From Bradyrhizobium erythrophlei (GTDB lineage Bacteria > Pseudomonadota > Alphaproteobacteria > Rhizobiales > Xanthobacteraceae), in contig NZ_LT670817.1 in NCBI RefSeq assembly GCF_900129425.1, forward strand, positions 4,836,001 through 4,900,000: a stretch of 64,000 nt of DNA, given 5' to 3'. Below, in pieces: positions 9,035 to 16,925 of this stretch; the first letter of the stretch is position 1, and every line of letters starts with the position of its first letter. Made by a program: the position numbers and the translations under genes. The notes under the pieces were generated by a model that saw only the letters and a list, made by a program, of their open reading frames with translations, was not told where the DNA came from and made no database searches.

Positions 9035-9379
9035 TTACCCGAGCCACCATTTGCCAGCAAGCATGAGCAATTCGCCGCAGACCACGCCGGCCAGGGTCGA
9101 CCGCCGCGTCACGATGAAGGCCGCGAACCCGGCGGCCACCGCGGCATAGCGCAGCCAATCCGGCACGCTCGCCAGCGCGCCCGGCGGCTGTACCAGAATT
9201 TGCGCGATGACGCCGGCGAGGATCGCAGTCGCCACCGCCCTCACCCACACCAGGAGTTCGGAGCCTTCGTCGATGCCGCTGCCGAGCACGAGCCCGACCA
9301 TGCGCCAGATCTCATTGGGCAGGAAGCCCGCGAGCAGCAACACCAGCAGCGCGTTCCAGTCGCCGAAGAAATCGCTCAT
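9035..9379 (-). CDS. azlD: AzlD family membrane protein (branched-chain amino acid export, small subunit)
   Basis: 114-residue protein with three to four hydrophobic segments, containing FLPNEIWRMVGLVLG early on. This is the small partner of AzlC-type exporters of branched-chain amino acids in the inner membrane. Its ATG overlaps the azlC stop by 4 nt, so the two are translationally coupled. Confidence 0.85.
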   Translation of the reverse strand: MSDFFGDWNALLVLLLAGFLPNEIWRMVGLVLGSGIDEGSELLVWVRAVATAILAGVIAQILVQPPGALASVPDWLRYAAVAAGFAAFIVTRRSTLAGVVCGELLMLAGKWWLG

Positions 9380-10119
9380 TCCCGCTTACGCCACCAGTGC
9401 ACGCCATAGGCGATCGTGCCCGCCGACACACCGCTGATCAGGATATCGACGCCGCTGTGCAGCGTGGCCGCGAACGGATACAGCGCGAGCCCCAGACCCA
9501 GCGCCAGGATATCGGCAAGCTGTCGACAGTTGCGCGCGGTCGAGAGCAGGAATGCCAGCGGCGTCAGCAGCAGAATCGCGGCGCCGAACAGTTGCGGCAG
9601 ATTGGCCGCGAGGCCGTAGCCGATCGCGGTCGCGACAAGACAGACCGAGAGCAGGCCGACGCCGAGCCCGTGCGTGAAGGCGATGCGGCGATTGCGCGGC
9701 ACCTGCGGCAGCAGGCGATAGCATTCGACCCACAGGGTGACCGCGATGAAATGGGCCGCCAGCACCAGGTGACGCCGCTTGGTCTCTCGCGTGCGCATCA
9801 TGGGCAGCACCGAGACCACCATCGGAAACAGCCGAATGCCGCTGACCGCGACCGCGATGGCCGCCTGCACCACCGTTGCGCCGGAATCGAGCGTCGAGAT
9901 CAGGATGATCTGCGCAGGCCCAGCCCAGACAAAAGCCGTGCTTGCCAACACCCATCCGAGGCTGAAATGCGTATCATGCGCGAGCGCGCCAATGCCGAGA
10001 TAGGTCGCAAACAGCACCAGCGTGAGAACCGTCGAGGTGACCGAGCGCACGCCCCATGCGAAGGCGCGCAGCGAGCTTTGCGATCCGGGGAAGTCGGCTG
10101 CAGGAAGGTCCAAGGGCAA
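9376..10119 (-). CDS. azlC: AzlC family permease (branched-chain amino acid export, large subunit)
   Basis: 247-residue polytopic inner-membrane protein of the AzlC family. It shows the expected GIGALAHDTHFSLGWVLAST region, AGPAQIILISTLDSG, and several later hydrophobic helices (SVCLVATAIGYGLAANLP). With AzlD it forms a two-component exporter of leucine, isoleucine and valine, known from Bacillus AzlCD and E. coli YgaZH. azlD overlaps its 3' end by 4 nt. Confidence 0.88.
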   Translation of the reverse strand: MPLDLPAADFPGSQSSLRAFAWGVRSVTSTVLTLVLFATYLGIGALAHDTHFSLGWVLASTAFVWAGPAQIILISTLDSGATVVQAAIAVAVSGIRLFPMVVSVLPMMRTRETKRRHLVLAAHFIAVTLWVECYRLLPQVPRNRRIAFTHGLGVGLLSVCLVATAIGYGLAANLPQLFGAAILLLTPLAFLLSTARNCRQLADILALGLGLALYPFAATLHSGVDILISGVSAGTIAYGVHWWRKRE

Positions 10120-10211
10120 CCTGATGAAAGTGAGTCTCGCCCGGCATAAGGCTCACCAAGCCAACCCAGGTCAAGCGAACCGCGCCTCAGGGCTGTCATG
10201 CAGGTGCCCAC

Positions 10212-11207
10212 TCACCCTCTGACCTCCATGTTTCGCAGCACGAAACAGGCGCCACCGGCGCGGCGGATGCGGTTGCAGAGATCATCCGCAGCGGGGCGCG
10301 TGTCGGCGCCTATCCGCACCTGATAGAAGGTCCGCGTGCCTCGACTGCGCAACATCGAGCCCAGCAGGCTCGGATCCTGATCGCCGATCACGGCGCTCAA
10401 CCGCGTCATCGCGCGCGCATACATCGCCAGAGCCTGATCACGATTGAAGCCGGCGGCGAGCTGCACGCCCCACAGCTTGGCAGCACCAAGCTTCACATGC
10501 TGTTCGAGTTCGGTGACAAAGGAATTGGGCGCGCGTTTGAGCAACGCCATCAATTCGCGGCAGCTGCCATTCGGCGCACGGTCGGGGATCTTGCCGTTCC
10601 GGCCGGCCGCGGCCCAGTCCTCGACCGTGGTACCGGTGATGGCGACGACGTAATTGCGCGTCTCCTGCGGCATCGGGCCTGATCCGGCGAGCCATTCCTG
10701 CACCCGGCGCGGCCCGGCATTGTAGGCCGCCGCAGCTAGTCCGAGATTGCCGAACTGGCTACGCAACTCGTTCAAGAACTCCGCGGACTTAGGCAGCGCC
10801 TGCACCGGATCGAAGGGGTCGAGCAGCCGGCGCTCGCTGGCGGTTCCCGGCATGAACTGCGCAATGCCCTGGGCGCGCTGGCCACTGCGGGTGACAGGCC
10901 CGACGGCATCGGATTGAAAGCGGCTTTCCTGCCAGATCACCCGCGCGAAGAATTCGAGCGGCAGATCGTTGGCCCTCGCTGCCGATTCGATCATCAGGCA
11001 CATCGCCTCGCGGGTGTCGGATTCCCGCGCATTGTCCGCCGGCTTTTGCGGGACACCCTTGTTATCCGTGGCGAGTTCTTCGACGCTCGGCGTTGCGATA
11101 CCGGTTTTTGCCGGCGCAGCATTCTCGGCAATTGCCCCGACCGCCGGCAACCACAGCGTCAGGATCGCAGCCCAAAGCGCGGTTCGTGGATCCATACCCG
11201 TACGCAT
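10212..11207 (-). CDS. Lytic transglycosylase domain-containing protein
   Basis: Periplasmic murein-cleaving enzyme with an SLT (goose-lysozyme-like) domain. Signs are an N-terminal hydrophobic signal (TALWAAILTLWLPAVGAIA), then the catalytic Glu in IWQESRFQSDAVG, QRAQGIAQFMPGTA and AAAAYNAGPRRVQEWL. The C-terminal 150 residues carry no domain I recognise. Several starts are possible (11240 GTG, 11207 ATG, 11195 ATG), none with a strong ribosome binding site; 11207 gives a normal signal peptide and 331 residues. Confidence 0.85.
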   Translation of the reverse strand: MRTGMDPRTALWAAILTLWLPAVGAIAENAAPAKTGIATPSVEELATDNKGVPQKPADNARESDTREAMCLMIESAARANDLPLEFFARVIWQESRFQSDAVGPVTRSGQRAQGIAQFMPGTASERRLLDPFDPVQALPKSAEFLNELRSQFGNLGLAAAAYNAGPRRVQEWLAGSGPMPQETRNYVVAITGTTVEDWAAAGRNGKIPDRAPNGSCRELMALLKRAPNSFVTELEQHVKLGAAKLWGVQLAAGFNRDQALAMYARAMTRLSAVIGDQDPSLLGSMLRSRGTRTFYQVRIGADTRPAADDLCNRIRRAGGACFVLRNMEVRG

Positions 11208-11306
11208 GAGTGCTCTATATCCGCGGAGCGTGCTTGACACAGGGAACCGGCCGTCTAGCTATTTCTGGTATCGGACAATGATGTCCCGCATATGGGAGCG
11301 CAAGAC

Positions 11307-12242
11307 ATGACCGCACCATCGGACGACGCGCTTGGCTTCGCGCCCGACGACGACGCGCCGATCCCCTACATGGCGCGCACGCGCGAATATTATCAGGCCA
11401 TCGGCTACACCACGCCCTATCGCTGGGCGCACTATGTCGACGCGCCGTTCCAGCCCTTGCGCAAGCCGCTCGGCCAATCCCGTGTCGCCATCGTCACCAC
11501 CGCAGCGCCGTTCGATCCGGCCAGAGGCGATCAGGGCCCGGGCGCCAAGTACAATGGCGGCGCCAAATTCTATTCGGTTTATGATGGCGATACCTCGAAG
11601 AACCATGATTTGCGAATTTCTCACATCGCCTATGATCGCCTGCACACATCGGCCGACGACAGCGGAACCTGGTTTCCGCTGCCGCAACTGCAGCGGCTCG
11701 CAGGCGAAGGCCGGATCGGCGAAGTCGCACCGCGCTTTTTCGGTGCGCCGACCAACCGCAGCCATCGCGTCACCATCGAGACCGATGCGCCGGAAATCCT
11801 GGCGCGCTGCCATGACGACAAAGTGGAAGCCGCGGTGCTAGTGCCGAATTGCCCGGTCTGCCATCAGACCATCGGCCTGGTGGCCCGCCACCTCGAAGCC
11901 AACGGCATTTCCACGGTCGTGATGGGCTGCGCCAAGGACATCGTCGAACACGCCGCGGTGCCGCGGTTTCTGTTCTCTGATTTTCCGCTCGGCAATTCCG
12001 CAGGCAAGCCGCACGATCCGAACTCCCAGGCCTTCACGCTTGAACTCGCGCTGCGGGTGCTCGAGACCGCCCCCTCGCCGCAAACCACGGTGCAATCGCC
12101 ATTGCGCTGGAACGCGGACGCCGCCTGGAAACGCGATTACAACAACGTCGCAATGCTGAGCGCCGAGGAACTGGCGCGGCGGCGGCGCGAATTCGATGCG
12201 CAGAAGGAAATCGCCCGCGGCTTGCGTGAGAGCGCGGCGTAG
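11307..12242 (+). CDS. GrdB-like protein (glycine/sarcosine/betaine reductase component B family)
   Basis: 311-residue cytoplasmic protein related to the large subunit of clostridial glycine reductase protein B. It has the characteristic VPNCPVCHQTIGLVARHLE and STVVMGCAKDIVE. The redox site is CPVC, without selenocysteine. Aerobic alphaproteobacteria carry such homologues without the rest of the reductase, so its reaction here is unknown. ATG 11307 was chosen over 11292 because GGGAG (11294-11298) sits 8 nt upstream. It is divergent from the transglycosylase. Confidence 0.7.
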   Translation: MTAPSDDALGFAPDDDAPIPYMARTREYYQAIGYTTPYRWAHYVDAPFQPLRKPLGQSRVAIVTTAAPFDPARGDQGPGAKYNGGAKFYSVYDGDTSKNHDLRISHIAYDRLHTSADDSGTWFPLPQLQRLAGEGRIGEVAPRFFGAPTNRSHRVTIETDAPEILARCHDDKVEAAVLVPNCPVCHQTIGLVARHLEANGISTVVMGCAKDIVEHAAVPRFLFSDFPLGNSAGKPHDPNSQAFTLELALRVLETAPSPQTTVQSPLRWNADAAWKRDYNNVAMLSAEELARRRREFDAQKEIARGLRESAA

Positions 12243-12358
12243 CGCCAAAACCGCGTCCCCGCGGCTGATTTACCTTAAGAACAGCATTCAAAAATCGCCG
12301 GTGTCCTCCCGAAGACGGCGCGGCTATTGTTACCAAAGTGTTAATTCGGGAGGAATCG

Positions 12359-12715
12359 ATGATCGAGCGGCGTCGAAGCGCACGCGCACGCGTAATCTAT
12401 GGCGGCGTCATCGCCTACAACGGGCGCCAATCCACGGTGGATTGCGTGATCCGCAATTTCTCTCCTGACGGGGCGAAAGTGGAATTCCACAATCCCGCGC
12501 TGTTGCCGGATGTCGTTGAACTCCTGATCGCAAAGAAAAACCGCGCGTTTCCCGCAAAAATCAGCTGGCGTCAGGCCAGTGAAGCCGGCCTGACTTTCCG
12601 CCCGGTCGAAACGGATATTCCGATTTCGCTCGATTGGGCGCGCCGATTGCGGGTGTGCGAATCCGAGCGGCGCGAACTGCAGGCCCGGATCGCCCAGTTG
12701 CTGTCCGAGCACTGA
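12359..12715 (+). CDS. PilZ domain-containing protein (first copy)
   Basis: 118-residue c-di-GMP receptor candidate. The N-terminal ERRRSARARV matches the RxxxR binding motif, and RNFSPDGAKVEF matches (D/N)xSxxG. The C-terminus is a helix rich in Arg and Glu (SERRELQARIAQLL). The ATG at 12359 follows a strong GGAGG at 12349-12353; an in-frame GTG at 12338 precedes that site and is not the start. The Flp-like gene begins directly after the stop codon, which suggests translational coupling. Confidence 0.87.
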   Translation: MIERRRSARARVIYGGVIAYNGRQSTVDCVIRNFSPDGAKVEFHNPALLPDVVELLIAKKNRAFPAKISWRQASEAGLTFRPVETDIPISLDWARRLRVCESERRELQARIAQLLSEH

Positions 12716-12916
12716 ATGGCACGACCGTTGAAACAATCAAGAGTGAGGTTATTTCGCGCGTTCCTGGCCGCCGAAGCCGGCGGGACCGGAATCGAATTCA
12801 CCATTATCGCAGCCGGCGTCGGATTGGCGATGCTGGTTCCGCTCTACCTTGTCGGCAGCATGCTCTCCGAGAAGTTTGAAATGATAGCCGCGGCGCTGAA
12901 GCACCAAAACAACTGA
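12716..12916 (+). CDS. Flp-family type IVb pilin-like peptide
   Basis: 66-residue product with a short basic leader and one hydrophobic helix. The sequence AEAGGTGIEFTIIAAGVGLA has the Flp pattern Gly-x-Glu-Phe at the start of the membrane helix, with Glu five residues before the main hydrophobic core. No other tad/cpa genes are adjacent, so it may be a pseudopilin or a membrane partner of the PilZ proteins rather than the main pilus subunit. It starts immediately after the first PilZ stop and sits between two PilZ genes. Confidence 0.6.
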   Translation: MARPLKQSRVRLFRAFLAAEAGGTGIEFTIIAAGVGLAMLVPLYLVGSMLSEKFEMIAAALKHQNN

Positions 12917-13030
12917 ATCCGACGCTACGCGGCGGCGATCGATTTACGTTAACGCCGCATTTTGCCGGCCGCGGACTTTCGCACCCGGCGAAGCGGCGTA
13001 TGGTCCTGCCTCTTTGTTGGGAGATATTCG

Positions 13031-13390
13031 ATGTCGGATCGACGCCAGCTTGTGCGCGACAAGGTTATTTATGGCGGAGTCGCCGAGACCGGCGAACCCG
13101 GCGGATCCAGAGATTGCATCGTTCGCAACATCTCGGAAAACGGCGCTAGTCTTGAATTCAGCAACGTCGTCAAACTCCCTCTGGAGCCGATCTCGCTGAC
13201 GATCGCGCGAAAAGGCCGTTCCTTCCTCGCCAAGGTCATCTGGTGGCGCGACAATTTTGTCGGGGTTGCCTTCAGTTCGGAGGCCCCGTCCGAACTCCCC
13301 GTCTCCGACCTTGCCGAGCGCCTGCGCAAGAGCGAAGAGAAAAAGCGCCAACTGCAGCGCCGCATCAAAGAGCTGTTGGGCGAAGGCTGA
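13031..13390 (+). CDS. PilZ domain-containing protein (second copy)
   Basis: 119-residue paralogue of the protein at 12359, with DRRQLVRDKV (RxxxR-type) and RNISENGASLEF (NxSxxG), and the same C-terminal charged helix (KKRQLQRRIKELLGEG). GGGAG lies about 8 nt before the ATG. It follows the Flp-like gene after 114 nt. The two PilZ proteins share architecture and length, so a local duplication is likely; both should bind c-di-GMP if the arginines are functional. Confidence 0.87.
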   Translation: MSDRRQLVRDKVIYGGVAETGEPGGSRDCIVRNISENGASLEFSNVVKLPLEPISLTIARKGRSFLAKVIWWRDNFVGVAFSSEAPSELPVSDLAERLRKSEEKKRQLQRRIKELLGEG

Positions 13391-13575
13391 AAGCAAGCCG
13401 CGTCTGACCGGGGCTCATAAAATCCCCGCGCAACACTGAGCGATGTCCGGTTCGGGGTCGAAAAGATGCGCCATGTGTCCGACGGAACCAGGTCTGCCCT
13501 ACGAAGGTTGCAAATTATCGGCTAATCCAGCATGCGGTAGCCAGTCGATGTCAGAACCCAGGTCACGTTCACCAC

Positions 13576-14997
13576 ATGCCGTCCGCTATTGTCGAGCACG
13601 CCGACGGTTTGCCGCAGCCGCAGCGCCATTGGGCCATCCTCACGATTGCACTCGGCCTGATCATGGCCGTGATGGACGGCGCGATCGCCAATGTCGCCCT
13701 GCCCGCTATCGCCAGGGATCTTAACGCAAGCCCCGCCTTTTCAATCTGGATTGTCAACGGCTACCAGTTGGCGATCACGATTTCGTTGCTGCCACTGGCT
13801 TCGCTCGGTGAAATCATCGGCTATCGCCGCGTTTACCTGGCTGGGCTGATAGTTTTCACACTCGCATCGCTGTTTTGCGCGCTTTCGCATACGTTGCTAC
13901 TGCTGACCGTGGCGCGCATTATGCAAGGATTTGGCGCGGCAGGGATCATGAGCGTCAACTCGGCGTTGGTCCGATTCACCTACCCGCGCGACCTGCTGGG
14001 GCGTGGTATCGGGATCAATGCCATGGTGGTCGCTGTCTCCGCCGCGGTTGGGCCGACCGTGGCCGCGGCGATTCTGGCGGTCGGAACATGGCCATACCTG
14101 TTCGCCATTAACGTCCCGCTCGGCATCGGAGCGCTGGCCCTCGGCTGGCGCTATCTGCCGCACACGCCCCGCGCCGCGCACGCTTTCGACTGGCAAAGCG
14201 CCGCGCTGAGCGCGATCACCTTTGGGGTCGGCATCGCCGCGATCGACAGCGTCGGCCATGGCGAGCCGCTCTCCCTTTGCCTCTTGGAATTTGGCATCGC
14301 AATCGCCGCCGGCCTTCTCTTGGTGCATCGGCAGACCCACATGCCTTCGCCATTGCTGCCGGTGGATCTGCTGCGCATTCCCATTTTCGCCCTGTCGATC
14401 AGCACCTCGATTGCCTCTTTCTGCGGCCAGATGCTGGCCTTTGTCGCGCTGCCCTTTTATCTGGAGAGCCGTTTCGGATATTCGGCCGTACAAATTGGGC
14501 TTCTGATCACGCCCTGGCCGATTGCCGTCGCATTCGCCGCACCGCTGGCCGGGCGACTGGTTGAACGCTACCCGGCCGGCCTGCTGGGCGGCATCGGACT
14601 GCTGGTGTTCGCCGCGGGACTCGGCGCACTGGCGCTGTTGCCGGCCAATCCCACCCTTGCCGACGTCGTGTGGCGAATGGCGCTAGCCGGCGCGGGCTTC
14701 GGTCTGTTCCAGACACCCAACAACCGCACCATGATCGCGGCGGCACCGCGCGAGCGCAGTGGCGGCGCAAGCGGCATGCTGGGGACGGCACGGCTGCTGG
14801 GGCAGACCACTGGCGCGGCCCTGGTGGCACTGTTTCTGGCGCGCTATCCTGCCGAGGGCACTCAGATCTCGCTTCTGGTCGGCGTGGGTTTCGCCTTGCT
14901 CGGCGCGGTGTTTAGCCTGCTGAGGTTGTCGTCAGCAGGCGCGAGTGGACTTGAGCGGGTGCGGGTCCACGAGAGCCAGCGTCTGAAGGGCGACTGA
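13576..14997 (+). CDS. MFS transporter, DHA2-like (14-helix drug exporter family)
   Basis: 473-residue inner-membrane proton antiporter. The N-terminal helix carries LIMAVMDGAIANVALPAIA (family motif D1), motif A is GEIIGYRRVY, and ARIMQGFGAAGIMSVNSALV is motif B. Hydrophobic segments recur to the end, about 14 in all. Substrate is unknown. There is no adjacent membrane-fusion gene. A short truncated membrane-protein remnant follows its stop. Confidence 0.88.
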   Translation: MPSAIVEHADGLPQPQRHWAILTIALGLIMAVMDGAIANVALPAIARDLNASPAFSIWIVNGYQLAITISLLPLASLGEIIGYRRVYLAGLIVFTLASLFCALSHTLLLLTVARIMQGFGAAGIMSVNSALVRFTYPRDLLGRGIGINAMVVAVSAAVGPTVAAAILAVGTWPYLFAINVPLGIGALALGWRYLPHTPRAAHAFDWQSAALSAITFGVGIAAIDSVGHGEPLSLCLLEFGIAIAAGLLLVHRQTHMPSPLLPVDLLRIPIFALSISTSIASFCGQMLAFVALPFYLESRFGYSAVQIGLLITPWPIAVAFAAPLAGRLVERYPAGLLGGIGLLVFAAGLGALALLPANPTLADVVWRMALAGAGFGLFQTPNNRTMIAAAPRERSGGASGMLGTARLLGQTTGAALVALFLARYPAEGTQISLLVGVGFALLGAVFSLLRLSSAGASGLERVRVHESQRLKGD

Positions 14998-15002
14998 GAA
15001 AC

Positions 15003-15110
15003 TTGATCTTATTCTTCGGGATGCTGGCGGCGTTCGCGTCCGGCATGGTCAACTCTCTCTCAGGCGGCGGTGTCCTGCTGACGGCCTACTTTCTCTTAAA
15101 ACCCGCCTAG
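15003..15110 (+). pseudogene. Remnant resembling the N-terminus of a TauE/SafE-type membrane protein
   Basis: An open stretch of 35 codons reads FFGMLAAFASGMVNSLSGG and then VLLTAYFLL before a stop. The pattern of a Gly/Asn/Gly-rich turn after a first helix recalls the start of sulfite-exporter (TauE/SafE) proteins. Nothing continues it downstream, so it would be a truncated leftover. The match is short and uncertain. Confidence 0.3.
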
Positions 15111-15144
15111 CTTTAGCAGGTCGAGCCGAAGACCTGGCGCGAGC

Positions 15145-15191
15145 CTGGCAGGTTTTCGGCTCTGACCGAAAACTTGCCAGATCCGATTTTT
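15145..15191 (+). terminator. Strong hairpin with T-run (intrinsic terminator)
   Basis: CTGGCAGGTTTTCGG pairs with CCGAAAACTTGCCAG across a six-base loop (15-bp stem with one G-T type mismatch), and TTTTT follows at 15187-15191. It probably ends transcription from the MFS gene before the threonine aldolase. Confidence 0.6.
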
Positions 15192-15370
15192 CCTTCTATT
15201 GCCGTTGGCAACATCAAGAGTTGAGCTGATGCTCAACGCCAACCTGCTCCCGAGCAAGGTGGCGTCCTCGCAAGGGGAGATGCGGCCGATCCGGCAACAA
15301 ACGGGATAGCGCCGCGCTTGCGTCAGTCTTGCCTCGATGAAGCAGACCTGACGGCGAGAGGCGGTACGAG

Positions 15371-16426
15371 ATGACCAGCAATTCCCAGCAATTCGTGAGC
15401 GACAATTATTCCGGTATTTGCCCGGAGGCATGGGCGGCCATGGCCGAGGCGAACCAGGGCGACGCGCCGGCCTACGGCGACGACATCTGGACTGCAAAGG
15501 CATCAGATGCCTTTCGCGCGCTGTTCGAAACCAATTGCGAGGTGTTCTTTGCGTTCAACGGCACCGCTGCCAATTCACTGGCGCTGGCCGCGCTGTGCCA
15601 GTCCTATCACAGCGTGATCTGTTCGGACGCAGCCCATGTCGAGACCGACGAATGCGGCGCCCCGGAGTTCTTCTCAAACGGATCGAAGCTGTTGGTGGCA
15701 CCATCCGCCGATGGCAAGCTGATACCGGATGCGATCCGCGCCATCGCGACCAACCGAAACGACATCCATTTTCCCAAGCCGCGGGTCGTGACGATCACGC
15801 AGCCGACGGAAACCGGACTGGTCTACAGCCTCGGTGAATTACGTTCCATTTCGGCGACCTGCCGGGAACTCGGTCTCAGTCTCCACATGGACGGCGCCCG
15901 CTTCGCCAACGCCTGCGCCAGCCTTGGCTGCAGCCCGGCCGACATGACATGGCGCGCCGGCGTCGACGTTCTATGCTTCGGCGGAACCAAGAACGGAATG
16001 GCGGCCGGCGAGGCCATCCTGTTTTTCAACCCGGGGCTTGCAGAGGATTTCGACTATCGATGCAAACAGGCCGGGCAACTTGCGTCGAAAATGCGTTTTC
16101 TGTCGGCGCCCTGGGTCGGCATGCTCGAAACCGGGGCCTGGCTTCGCAATGCTGAGCACGGCAATGCCTGCGCGCAACGCCTGGCGCAGCAGATCCGCGG
16201 GCTGCCCGAACTGGAGGTCGCGTTTCCCGCACAGGCCAACGCAGTTTTCCTTCGCATGCCGGAGGCGATGGTCGCGGCGCTGCGCAGCCGGGGCTGGCGA
16301 TTTTACACCTTCATCGGAGGCGCGGCGCGCTTCATGTTCGCGTGGGATGCGCAGCCGCAGCGCGTGGATGAACTGGCCTCCGACATCAGGCAAATTGCAT
16401 CGAACGAATCTCCGTTGGACCATTGA
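15371..16426 (+). CDS. ltaE: Low-specificity L-threonine aldolase
   Basis: PLP-dependent fold-type I enzyme that cleaves L-threonine/allo-threonine to glycine and acetaldehyde. The 351-residue product has the typical N-terminus VSDNYSGICPEAWAAM, the cofactor aspartate in LSLHMDGARFANA and the PLP-lysine in CFGGTKNGMA. GAGAGG lies about 9 nt before the ATG. It converges on a small exported-protein gene. Confidence 0.9.
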   Translation: MTSNSQQFVSDNYSGICPEAWAAMAEANQGDAPAYGDDIWTAKASDAFRALFETNCEVFFAFNGTAANSLALAALCQSYHSVICSDAAHVETDECGAPEFFSNGSKLLVAPSADGKLIPDAIRAIATNRNDIHFPKPRVVTITQPTETGLVYSLGELRSISATCRELGLSLHMDGARFANACASLGCSPADMTWRAGVDVLCFGGTKNGMAAGEAILFFNPGLAEDFDYRCKQAGQLASKMRFLSAPWVGMLETGAWLRNAEHGNACAQRLAQQIRGLPELEVAFPAQANAVFLRMPEAMVAALRSRGWRFYTFIGGAARFMFAWDAQPQRVDELASDIRQIASNESPLDH

Positions 16427-16477
16427 CGCTCGGTCTCGGCTCAAGCTCGACCGGCGGTTCTCGTGTTTCGTGCCCAT

Positions 16478-16804
16478 TCATATCGGCTTGCACCTGTGGT
16501 CTCGCTCGGTAAGGCTGCCGGAACTCTTCGTTTTGAGCACCATGGACCCGTGCGCGTGAGGCTCGATCACCACAATCTTGTGCCCTTGCTTCATCCCGAA
16601 CGCGCCGTAGACAGCGATGTTTAGATCGCATCGGATCGAAAAGTCGCATTTGTTCTCGACGTCAAACACATGGACGTCGTAGTTCGCATCACCCCGGTTC
16701 GCGGATGCTTCCGTCGACGTGCACTTTTCCTCAAAGGTTTGTGGCTGTTCGGCGTGTGCGATACTCGGCAGCAAAACAAGCAAAGCAATGCATGCTGATT
16801 TCAT
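16478..16804 (-). CDS. Small exported protein of unknown function
   Basis: 108 residues with a clear signal peptide (MKSACIALLVLLPSIAHA, cleavage after AHA). The mature part has four cysteines (in EKCTST, ENKCDF, IRCDLN and HRCKPI), compatible with two disulfides in the periplasm. I recognise no family. It is convergent with ltaE and lies upstream, on the opposite side of a terminator, of clpA's 3' end. Confidence 0.6.
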   Translation of the reverse strand: MKSACIALLVLLPSIAHAEQPQTFEEKCTSTEASANRGDANYDVHVFDVENKCDFSIRCDLNIAVYGAFGMKQGHKIVVIEPHAHGSMVLKTKSSGSLTERDHRCKPI

Positions 16805-16870
16805 GTAACCCCCCGGTCTGAGCTTTGACGTCGACAGTACGAGATAGGTTCAACTGCGCTGCCGCCCATC

Positions 16871-16903
16871 AAAAAAGCCGGCGGTCTTGCGACACGCCGG
16901 CTT
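16871..16903 (-). terminator. Intrinsic terminator of clpA
   Basis: On the minus strand AAGCCGGCG and CGCCGGCTT pair around an 11-base loop and run into TTTTTT, 23 bases past the clpA stop codon. Confidence 0.85.
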
Positions 16904-16925
16904 CTTCATTCGCAATATCGGCTGC

